Below are positions 57,801 through 64,000 of a stretch of DNA of 64,000 nucleotides, piece by piece. A program made the position numbers and the translations under genes. The DNA comes from Saprospiraceae bacterium (GTDB lineage: Bacteria; Bacteroidota; Bacteroidia; Chitinophagales; Saprospiraceae): NCBI GenBank assembly GCA_020628095.1, contig JAHDFP010000015.1:35527-99526 (forward strand). The letters run 5' to 3'. How positions within the stretch are numbered: position 1 is the first letter of the stretch; every line of letters begins with the position of its first letter. Below the pieces are notes generated by a model. That model had not been told where the DNA came from and searched no databases. It worked only from the letters and a program-made list of their open reading frames with translations.

Positions 57801-60061
57801 ATCCGCAATCGTTGCCTAATGGCTCTAAGCTATTTGATATTTGCTTTGATGTTGTAGGGCAATCAGGAGATAGGTCAGATGTGAGTTTCAGTAATTCGCC
57901 TACAGCTATAGAGATAGCTAATTTTAATGAGACCTTTGATGTGAAACTATTTGATGGATCGGTAATAGTCGGAGAAGGTGCAGATTGCACTAATGATGAC
58001 ACAGCACCCGTGCCAGTATGTATAGCATTGTCCACGGCATTATTAGACAATGGACAGGTCGAGTTATATGCTATAGACTTTGATGCGGGTAGTTATGATA
58101 ATTGTTCTGATGTAGACTTTACATTTACTAATGTACCGCCATCGAACGATCCTGATTTCAATGCTGGTGCGAGATCATCTTCTAAGATTTTTACTCTGGC
58201 AGATACAGATATCAATAATGAGGTGAATGTCACACTGTATGTATGGGATAGTAACGAAAACTTTAATACATGCTGGGTGAAACTAAGATTAGAAGGTGGT
58301 ACTAATTGTGACTTTAGTGAAGATGACATTACTTGGCCGTCCGCAATTATAGAGGTCAACCTACCAGCCAATAGCTCTAGTGAGTTGTCTGAGCTCATTA
58401 GACCTGAAAATTTAGTACAGAATGCAGGCCTCAGTCGCTCATCTGTCTATCCTACATTTGCCGAAGAGGGATGTACTAACATCGTAAGCTCTTATAATGA
58501 TGTGGTCTTAGAAGTCGATAGCGATAGTGGCTACTATAAAGTCGTCAGATCTTGGATAGTTTTGGATTGGTTGACTGGAGATTCTTTTGAATTTACCCAA
58601 GTTATTAAAAACTATATCTCAGATGAATATATATGTGATACATTGCCGCGATCTGCTCCTTTAGGAGATTGTGCTTCTGGTCATACGGACACGGATGATG
58701 TAGAATGGCCAAATGACATAACGATAGCCGATCATAGAATCAGTCCAGCGGAGCTAGTGTCTGTAAGCGGCGTACTAGCAGAAGATGCCAGCCCTATATT
58801 CTATAACGAGCCAGAAAAATACTCTGCTACTTATATAGACCTTGTGATAACCTTATCTCAAGACCTACTAGAGATAGGAAGAGTATGGACTGCGACAAGA
58901 GAAGATGTCGGTGGTACAAGTTGGGAATATCAGCAAAAAATTACTGTAGACCTTAGTGATTTTGGTAATCTGGTAACAATAAGCACAATGGAAAGACGAC
59001 CTGTTCCTGACGTCACTGTAGATGGTGTTGTTACGACGGATGTCAAAGGAAGTGCTTATACGGAGGAAGACATTGATCCATTCAAAGATGATGTGTCTCG
59101 TAATGGACTGAATATCAAGGATGTTGTTCTTATGAGAGCGCAACTCTTAGGCATAGAGTTGCTAGACGAAAACGAAATGATAGCTGCTGATATCAACGAA
59201 GATGGAAGCGTATCTAATCAAGATCTATCTGATATCAAAAAAGTAATTCTCGGTCTCAATAACTCTCTGAGCAAAGAATGGACTTTCATAGAAGAATACA
59301 ATGAAGTAATCGCTGAGCCTAAGGCAAACTATATTGCTGTAAAGCCTGGTGATATAGACGATACCGCAGAGCTTGGAGATTCTATAGATATAGAGGCCAC
59401 AGAGAACTTGATCATCGAGGATCAACTGATCAATGCTGGAGAGTTATATTCTGTTCCTCTCTATTTCGAAAGAGAGATCGTATCATTTGGTGCGGAGTTG
59501 CATCTGACTTTTGATGCAGAAGCATTAACGATCAAGGGTGTAAGTTCTACAAATGCATTCGGCGATATAAGCTGGAGTATCAAAAATGATAACGAGATTG
59601 TCATACTCAACTATAACAGCGATGCTCAGGCGGAGAATATTACACCAGATATTCCTATTCTGACTTTAGAGTTCGAAGCTAAGAGAAATGGATTGCTGAT
59701 TCCATTATTGGGATTATCAGATAATGATAAGTCATGGATACTAGATGAGGCGTATAACTTATTACGTGTCAAAGGAATCACAGAGGGAGAAATTTCTTCC
59801 AGTATAGAGGACATTGTTGACTTAGGTTTTGGTATCTATCCTAACCCAACAAACCAGTATATGAATATCAAGACGAATGAAGACTTTACTACGGGATGGA
59901 GAACACAAGTATTTGATATGGCAGGTAGATTAGTTCTTGCCGATAATACATCTCAGACTGTAATCGACGTATCTGGGTTGACTGATGGTCTATATATGTA
60001 TAAGATAAGTGTAGATAATCAGGTGCAGATAGGAAAGCTTATGGTGAAAAAAGATAGATAA
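54824..60061 (+). CDS. Giant T9SS surface protein with cohesin-like and dockerin-like domains
   Basis: A 1745-residue exported protein (signal peptide MKQLFTLLFLSAAMWNPSFSQ). Order: cohesin-like domain (about 22-150); three tandem about 85-residue repeats (from 165, 251 and 338), each with a GGPYN/D motif and a CWG ending; HYR-like beta domains with paired Cys (about 412-800); a second cohesin-like domain (about 914-1050, VSLYLSNKRADAGDLVCVSM); further beta domains; a dockerin-like pair of calcium loops (about 1422-1490, DVSRNGLNIKDV and DINEDGSVSNQDL); a third cohesin-like domain (about 1533-1650); and a T9SS sorting domain (about 1666-1745). It is probably an adhesin or a structural surface protein. 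It follows the sigma/anti-sigma pair and ends at a strong terminator. Confidence 0.87.
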   Translation: MKQLFTLLFLSAAMWNPSFSQTLFVNFSSDDGQVSSNVTTDIDVSVSNFSDIAGSQFPISWDSDVFEFVSVSNFSTDIGLHTGNFSNVEDGVLRFAWTSASAAGVDLDDDHVIFTITLKAIADECAHSALRIQSLPSMAIEVFNSNYETYEVCTNSFVGQIAGAGCPTDNSTLVCLDQLNVSLDATNSAQLYPSYFLDGGPYNLTDLTVTPSKVNCSNLGTQTYTVTDNETGNTCWGQLSVVEGVADCSGTANNSIACNDQVSISLDQNGEAYLVADMFLEGGPYNYNEFDVDPSYVDCDDLGVLTYTVRNTVSGNSCWGTVMVEDKINACDNGNGTGNSTLACRENISVSINPWGETSITPGMVLEGGPYDYSTLSVTPDRVGCDDISVMQYTVTDQATGNSCWGNLNVVDQTPPVVILRENVVVSLTSSPSNPNGYVAKVYAESVDNGSFDNCTDITFDPEYVEYDCSDIGQQQLIIRATDAYGNYNETWTTITVELKTFTADSISCPDDIVVDCSTDLEDLSILGAATIDSGCAVPYSDFYGYDENGDGDMDDTYVLAGEEYMEDYNVACNYGSLQRKWLLNGSDLECNQIIYVKPDSPALTADDIVFPEDVVLSCSQDYVKEPTWVERSCSLIGWSVDIDSFAFEDDACYKVLRRYAVIDWCAYDPNDDNTPGFFTHTQVVKFTDIESPIITTQDTEVNSCNSSSITLSASGIDSCTTGNLHWRAEIDFNNDFTVDDVQESTLASGQAFLVQTNLNNSDPDGNHRVVWTLTDPCGNIGQQTSYFTIGEESEEDTVEPTPYCVNLSTALLSNGSVDIYASDFNVGSFDNCTTEENLRFTFSDTNPANDSDYNNFQKTSVRTFTTDDLNGRTEQSINLNMYVWDESNNSDFCTVTLILKEGNNGNGNGQGDEVSLYLSNKRADAGDLVCVSMTTDNFRDVSSLQGTVEFDDRIIRYNSTKNYQLPGLNASSFGTLLDDKLTFLWFDQTGQNPQSLPNGSKLFDICFDVVGQSGDRSDVSFSNSPTAIEIANFNETFDVKLFDGSVIVGEGADCTNDDTAPVPVCIALSTALLDNGQVELYAIDFDAGSYDNCSDVDFTFTNVPPSNDPDFNAGARSSSKIFTLADTDINNEVNVTLYVWDSNENFNTCWVKLRLEGGTNCDFSEDDITWPSAIIEVNLPANSSSELSELIRPENLVQNAGLSRSSVYPTFAEEGCTNIVSSYNDVVLEVDSDSGYYKVVRSWIVLDWLTGDSFEFTQVIKNYISDEYICDTLPRSAPLGDCASGHTDTDDVEWPNDITIADHRISPAELVSVSGVLAEDASPIFYNEPEKYSATYIDLVITLSQDLLEIGRVWTATREDVGGTSWEYQQKITVDLSDFGNLVTISTMERRPVPDVTVDGVVTTDVKGSAYTEEDIDPFKDDVSRNGLNIKDVVLMRAQLLGIELLDENEMIAADINEDGSVSNQDLSDIKKVILGLNNSLSKEWTFIEEYNEVIAEPKANYIAVKPGDIDDTAELGDSIDIEATENLIIEDQLINAGELYSVPLYFEREIVSFGAELHLTFDAEALTIKGVSSTNAFGDISWSIKNDNEIVILNYNSDAQAENITPDIPILTLEFEAKRNGLLIPLLGLSDNDKSWILDEAYNLLRVKGITEGEISSSIEDIVDLGFGIYPNPTNQYMNIKTNEDFTTGWRTQVFDMAGRLVLADNTSQTVIDVSGLTDGLYMYKISVDNQVQIGKLMVKKDR

Positions 60062-60085
60062 TACCATCTCAAGATTATAGGTATG

Positions 60086-60119
60086 AAGCCGCTGAAGCCC
60101 GTCTTTAGCGGCTTTTTTA
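60086..60119 (+). terminator. Intrinsic terminator after the giant T9SS protein gene
   Basis: AAGCCGCT (60086-60093) and AGCGGCTT (60107-60114) form an 8-bp GC-rich stem, followed by a run of T. It lies 25 bp after the stop codon. Confidence 0.9.
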
Positions 60120-60139
60120 GTTGATATGTCGTTGCTGTA

Positions 60140-60171
60140 TTGATTAGGATATTATTTAATGTTTAAATTTG
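60140..60171 (+). promoter_or_regulatory. Bacteroidota-type promoter of the duplicated-domain T9SS gene
   Basis: TTG (60140-60142) as -33 and TAAATTTG (60164-60171), an exact TAnnTTTG -7 box, are separated by 21 bp. They lie 27 bp upstream of the ATG at 60199 and just after the preceding terminator. This fits the known Bacteroidota housekeeping promoter. Confidence 0.55.
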
Positions 60172-60198
60172 ACATTCTAATTAATCAAAATAATTCTT

Positions 60199-61284
60199 AT
60201 GATGAGATATTTACTTTCGATTACGATGATTCTTACTTTCGGATTAGTCGGTACAGCACAGATTACCACATCTGCTGATACGGTTAATCTCGCCTTTGGT
60301 GAGTATATAGATTATGGTGAGTTTACAATCAATAACGAATCTAATCAAAGAAGAACCTTACGGGTAGGAATAGAGCAATTATGTGTCGGAGACACACCAG
60401 CTTGTATGCAGATTTGCTTTGGTGCTTTATGCCTTAATTGTACTTCTGAGTCTATGGATTGGGCTACGTTGGACTTGTTAGAGTTGGGACCATTTGAGTC
60501 TTCTACTGCTGATTTCAAGATAGTCGATTTTGATAATGTGATGGAGGGATCTAGCTGGAGAGTGTATTTTTATGATGGCGCTGAACCAAGTGTCACTAAA
60601 GACCTTATTGTCAATATAGATGCTTGCGAATCTAGTAACACCTCTGGAAATGGGATAATTACAACAGATGCGGATACGGTTAAGTTGGGATTTGGAGAAT
60701 ACGTAGACTATAATACTTTTACGATTACTAATAACTCTAATGCAAGACGTACGTTAGGTATTGGAGTAGAGAGATTATGCAAAGGAGCTAATACGGCACC
60801 TGCTGTAGAGATATGTTTTGGTGCGCAATGCTTCTTACCTGTAGATTCTGCTATTGTATGGAATCTTGACTTAGTAGATTTAGGACCATTTGGCGAGACT
60901 CAAGAGTTTAAGTTTACAGAGACTAATATGGTAGATGAGGGGTCTACATGGAAAGTGACCTTCTATGATCGCAATGATGATTCGGTTTTTAAGGATGTCA
61001 TTTTTGAGGTAGATCAGTGCGGCACTGTTTCGACCAACGAAAAATTCCAAACACTAAAAGAGCTTAGAGTTTTTCCTAATCCAGCGACCGACCTTATCAA
61101 TCTGGAATTAAGTCAGTCCAATATTTCTGATCTTCATTTTACTCTGTATGATAATACGGGACGTATAGTAAAACAAGTCAATGGTCAAAAGACAATCATG
61201 TTAGATGATGTGCCGCAAGGCAAATATTTTTATAAAGCCACTTTAGGTGATAAAGTACAAACATCACCATTGATTATACACTAA
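60199..61284 (+). CDS. T9SS-secreted protein with two tandem homologous domains
   Basis: A 361-residue exported protein (signal peptide ending TAQ, about residue 21). Two about 125-residue domains repeat the same blocks: TSADTVNLAFGEYIDYGEFT and TDADTVKLGFGEYVDYNTFT; ICFGALC and ICFGAQC; GSSWRVYFYD and GSTWKVTFYD. Each carries conserved cysteines that probably form disulfides. The last about 80 residues are a T9SS sorting domain (LRVFPNPATDLINLEL, VPQGKYFYKA). It has its own promoter and terminator. The domain family is not recognised; a small surface or secreted binding protein is likely. Confidence 0.82.
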   Translation: MMRYLLSITMILTFGLVGTAQITTSADTVNLAFGEYIDYGEFTINNESNQRRTLRVGIEQLCVGDTPACMQICFGALCLNCTSESMDWATLDLLELGPFESSTADFKIVDFDNVMEGSSWRVYFYDGAEPSVTKDLIVNIDACESSNTSGNGIITTDADTVKLGFGEYVDYNTFTITNNSNARRTLGIGVERLCKGANTAPAVEICFGAQCFLPVDSAIVWNLDLVDLGPFGETQEFKFTETNMVDEGSTWKVTFYDRNDDSVFKDVIFEVDQCGTVSTNEKFQTLKELRVFPNPATDLINLELSQSNISDLHFTLYDNTGRIVKQVNGQKTIMLDDVPQGKYFYKATLGDKVQTSPLIIH

Positions 61285-61309
61285 TCATAATTACAAGAAA
61301 TAAAATCGA

Positions 61310-61343
61310 GCCTCTCCGTTATATGATGGAGAGGCTTTTTTAT
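61310..61343 (+). terminator. Intrinsic terminator
   Basis: GCCTCTCC (61310-61317) and GGAGAGGC (61328-61335) form an 8-bp stem with a 10-base loop, followed by TTTTTTATT. It ends the duplicated-domain T9SS gene. Confidence 0.92.
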
Positions 61344-61397
61344 TGCTCAACTATGACTTAAGGACTAAAGCGCAAGTATTTTCGTAATTTGTCCATT

Positions 61398-61655
61398 ATG
61401 AAAAACAGTAGGCTTACCCATTACTGGAGAAAGAATCTTAGTTATTTGATTGTACTGCTCTCCGTTTGGTTTTTTATTTCCTATGGCTGCGGTATTCTAT
61501 TTGCTAATACGCTCAATGCTTATCAGATAGGTGGTTTTCCTTTGGGATTTTGGTTTGCGCAGCAAGGTTCTATCTATGTGTTTGTCATAATTATATTCGT
61601 CTATGTCTGGTTGATGAATAGATTAGATCGAGAATTTGAGGTAGACGAAAAATAG
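61398..61655 (+). CDS. DUF4212 small subunit of a sodium/solute symporter
   Basis: An 85-residue membrane protein with two transmembrane segments (LSYLIVLLSVWFFISYGCGI and SIYVFVIIIFVYVWLMN) and the FPLGFWFAQQGSI motif between them. This is the DUF4212 pattern, a small subunit always found with VC_2705-type symporters. I start at ATG 61398; a TTG three codons upstream is possible. The large subunit starts 6 bp later. Confidence 0.93.
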   Translation: MKNSRLTHYWRKNLSYLIVLLSVWFFISYGCGILFANTLNAYQIGGFPLGFWFAQQGSIYVFVIIIFVYVWLMNRLDREFEVDEK

Positions 61656-61661
61656 AACGTT

Positions 61662-63356
61662 ATGGCATTGCAGACATGGACATTTTTGATTGTTGGGTTT
61701 ACTTTTCTACTTTATATAGGAGTGGCTATCTGGGCCAAGGCGAGCTCTACTAAGGAGTTTTATGTTGCTGGTGGTGGAGTATCTCCATTAGCTAACGGGA
61801 TGGCAACGGCGGCGGATTGGATGTCGGCGGCCTCTTATTTGTCTATGGCGGGATTGATATCTTTTATGGGATATGGCGGTGCGCAATACCTTATGGGATG
61901 GACAGGTGGCTATGTGCTGTTGGCTCTTCTTTTAGCTCCATATCTGCGAAAATTTGGAAAGTTTACCGTGCCTGATTTTATAGGAGAGCGGTATTATTCT
62001 CGTCAGGCCAGATTGGTCGCTTTGCTGTGTGCGATTTTTGTTTCTTTCACTTATGTGGTTGGGCAGATGAAAGGCGTAGGAGTCGCTTTCGCCCGATTTT
62101 TAGAAGTGCCTTTTTCTACGGGTATTTTCATGGGGATAGGTATCGTGTTTTTCTATGCAGTACTTGGTGGTATGAAAGGAATCACCTATACTCAAGTTGC
62201 CCAGTATTGTGTATTGATATTCGCGTTTACAGTGCCAGCAATATTTATATCATTACAGATGGTGGGTCATCCCGTACCTCAGATGGGTATGGGAGGAAAA
62301 ACCGCTGACGGCGTCTATCTTTTAGATAAACTCAATCAGCTGAGTGTGGATTTAGGCTTTTCCGCTTATACCGAAAGTGGAATGGATGATCGGATCAATG
62401 TCTTTTTTATAACGGCCGCTTTGATGTTCGGCACGGCGGGACTGCCACATGTGATCGTCCGATTTTTTACCGTACCTAAAGTGAGGGATGCGCGCATATC
62501 CGCTGGTTATGCTTTGCTATTCATAGCCATATTATATACGACTGCACCTGCTGTAGCCGCTTTTGCGAGAACCAACCTTATAGAAACAGTAAGTAATCAG
62601 CCTTATAGTGAAATGCCTTCTTGGTTCAAAAAATGGGAACATGCCAAGCTCCTAACTTTTGAGGATAAAAATAACGATGGCCTTATAAACTATGTCGCTG
62701 ATCAAAGTAAGAACGAATTAATTATAGATAACGACATCATGGTTCTGGCTAATCCAGAAATTGCTAATCTGCCTAATTGGGTCATTGCATTGGTAGTCGC
62801 GGGCGGATTAGCCGCGGCGTTGTCTACTGCAGCAGGATTACTTTTGGTCATAGCGACCTCTGTATCCCATGATCTATTTAAAAAATACCTCAAACCAAAT
62901 ATCTCCGAAAAAGGCGAACTCATTACAGCAAGAGTCGCTATTGCAGTGGCGGTAGTCGCCGCAGGATTAGCTGGTCTGAATCCACCAGGCTTTGTGGCTC
63001 AGGTGGTGGCTTTGGCTTTTGGTCTGGCGGCATCTTCTTTTTTTCCAGCCATCATATTAGGGATTTTCGATAAGCGGATGAATAAGGAGGGCGCCATCGC
63101 AGGTATGATCGTAGGTATACTTTTTACGAGCATTTATATCTGGTATTTTAAGCCCCAGCTCGGTGGGCCTGGCACGCCTGATGGATATTGGTTTGGTATT
63201 AAACCAGAAGGAATAGGAACGCTCGGAATGTTGATTAATCTAGTGGTAGCCTTAATAATAAGTCGTCTGACGCCGCCACCTCCATCCGTTGTGCAGGATC
63301 TAGTCGATGATATAAGGATACCACGCGGAAGTAGGGGAGTGGAGAATGCGCATTAA
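61662..63356 (+). CDS. Sodium:solute symporter, VC_2705 subfamily
   Basis: A 564-residue membrane transporter of the SSS family with about 13 transmembrane segments. Early blocks YVAGGGVSPLANGMATAADW and SMAGLISFMGYGG are typical of the acetate/pyruvate-like branch (ActP, VC_2705). An insertion with EDKNNDGLINYVADQ, about residues 325-345, looks like a calcium-loop-like segment. It pairs with the DUF4212 subunit directly upstream. It probably imports acetate or another small carboxylate with sodium; the substrate is inference. Confidence 0.92.
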   Translation: MALQTWTFLIVGFTFLLYIGVAIWAKASSTKEFYVAGGGVSPLANGMATAADWMSAASYLSMAGLISFMGYGGAQYLMGWTGGYVLLALLLAPYLRKFGKFTVPDFIGERYYSRQARLVALLCAIFVSFTYVVGQMKGVGVAFARFLEVPFSTGIFMGIGIVFFYAVLGGMKGITYTQVAQYCVLIFAFTVPAIFISLQMVGHPVPQMGMGGKTADGVYLLDKLNQLSVDLGFSAYTESGMDDRINVFFITAALMFGTAGLPHVIVRFFTVPKVRDARISAGYALLFIAILYTTAPAVAAFARTNLIETVSNQPYSEMPSWFKKWEHAKLLTFEDKNNDGLINYVADQSKNELIIDNDIMVLANPEIANLPNWVIALVVAGGLAAALSTAAGLLLVIATSVSHDLFKKYLKPNISEKGELITARVAIAVAVVAAGLAGLNPPGFVAQVVALAFGLAASSFFPAIILGIFDKRMNKEGAIAGMIVGILFTSIYIWYFKPQLGGPGTPDGYWFGIKPEGIGTLGMLINLVVALIISRLTPPPPSVVQDLVDDIRIPRGSRGVENAH

Positions 63357-63431
63357 TAAATGCAAGCTCTTGTAAGTCTGTAATGGCCTTATAAATTATA
63401 GCTATTCCCAGTCAATAACTATCTTGCTCCT

Positions 63432-63989
63432 ATGTTTCCTAATTACAACATCTATAGTGTTCCTCTTTTGATTTTGTACGTCTTAGGAATCATATTCTGT
63501 ATCGTGATATATATCAAGTATAGAAAATCCAAGCACATATCTGACTTGCTTTTGGTACTTATCATGGCGGTACATACCTATCATCGTACGACCTATACCG
63601 TAGGGTTTATGGGCTGGTATGATACTTTTCCAAATACGAAGATAAATTACTTTTTATTAGACTTGACTTTAGGTTTTGGTCCATTGATATATCTGTATGT
63701 AAGAAGTATTACTAATCAACAGACCAGATTATCGAAGCGTGATTGGTTGCATTTTATACCTGTCTTATTATTCATAATCTATCGCTTGATAATATTTCTA
63801 TATGATGTGAATCAACCAGGCTTTGAAGATGTACAGAATGGTCGGCTATTCCAACTGGTGAATATGAACTATGGGAGCTTTATCGCAGGATTACTTGGTA
63901 ATATTTCTCAGATCATATATCTCTTTTTGTCCATCTTCTTATTTCTTAATGTCACCATCGGGGAATGGGAGAAAATCCCTCACCTTTAG
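63432..63989 (+). CDS. N-terminal membrane domain of a sensor/AraC-type regulator, apparently truncated
   Basis: A 185-residue frame with about five to six transmembrane segments. The block GFGPLIYLYVRSITNQQTRL followed by WLHFIPVLLFIIYRL is what I know from the N-terminal membrane sensors of Bacteroidota AraC-family regulators (some also in LytTR proteins). Such proteins continue for another about 150 residues with a DNA-binding domain. Here the frame ends at TAG 63987-63989 after an atypical tail (TIGEWEKIPHL), 11 bases before the window edge. The end coincides with a palindrome, so an insertion or frameshift may have broken the gene. Confidence 0.6.
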   Translation: MFPNYNIYSVPLLILYVLGIIFCIVIYIKYRKSKHISDLLLVLIMAVHTYHRTTYTVGFMGWYDTFPNTKINYFLLDLTLGFGPLIYLYVRSITNQQTRLSKRDWLHFIPVLLFIIYRLIIFLYDVNQPGFEDVQNGRLFQLVNMNYGSFIAGLLGNISQIIYLFLSIFLFLNVTIGEWEKIPHL

Positions 63990-64000
63990 GTGAAGACTTC

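Overview
The window comes from a chromosome of the phylum Bacteroidota. The evidence is several secreted proteins ending in type IX secretion (T9SS) sorting domains, a TonB-dependent receptor with a CarboxypepD_reg-like front domain, Reg_prop and DUF1573/DUF3179 proteins, small ECF sigma/anti-sigma pairs, a bacillithiol deacetylase and a plausible TAnnTTTG promoter. Order-level placement (Saprospirales- or Chitinophagales-like) is only a guess. I saw no rRNA, tRNA, CRISPR array or complete insertion sequence.

Layout. 1-1948 (minus): an operon for a CDP-alcohol phosphatidyltransferase, a DUF4833-like protein and a PAP2/inositol-phosphorylceramide-synthase-like membrane protein, suggestive of inositol lipid synthesis. 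2085-3968 (plus): a KAS III-like enzyme and the bacillithiol deacetylase BshB1. 3998-12780 (minus): a degenerate M23 protein with a small partner, a T9SS propeller protein, a THUMP rRNA methyltransferase, an acyl-CoA carboxylase beta subunit, a cystathionine-beta-synthase/cysteine-synthase-like enzyme and a LysM protein. 12860-13400: two tandem microproteins (48 and 40 aa) with a terminator and three 11-bp phased repeats upstream. 13474-15679 (minus): the arsenosugar radical SAM protein ArsS, its AhpD-like companion and a DUF6438 lipoprotein. 15851-18443: a lipoprotein/acetyltransferase pair and an ECF sigma/anti-sigma pair. 18563-26928: valS, a GH2 beta-galactosidase overlapping a sodium/sugar symporter, and a membrane thioredoxin. 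27047-30780: a Kelch/GEVED T9SS protein and HMG-CoA synthase (mevalonate pathway). 31471-36582: an alpha-glucan cluster (GH65 phosphorylase, GH13 lipoprotein, MFS permease). 36664-39620: DUF3179, DUF1573 and a seven-bladed Reg_prop lipoprotein.

39678-41766 is a strikingly AT-rich island. It carries a retron-type reverse transcriptase translationally overlapping an XRE helix-turn-helix protein, with a 72-aa protein upstream and a long non-coding region with repeats, palindromes and a promoter-like sequence. I read it as an acquired retron defence locus and consider it the most interesting part of the window.

41767-48354 returns to housekeeping content: a MoxR-like ATPase plus VWA protein, a coiled-coil membrane protein, a DEDDy exonuclease, a Na+/H+ antiporter and ribulose-phosphate epimerase. 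48344-61284 is a surface-protein block: a TonB-dependent receptor, a lipoprotein, an ECF sigma factor, a fused anti-sigma/outer-membrane-barrel protein, a 1745-aa T9SS protein with both cohesin-like and dockerin-like domains, and a duplicated-domain T9SS protein. 61398-63989 holds a two-component DUF4212/SSS symporter and the N-terminal membrane part of what looks like a truncated sensor/regulator.
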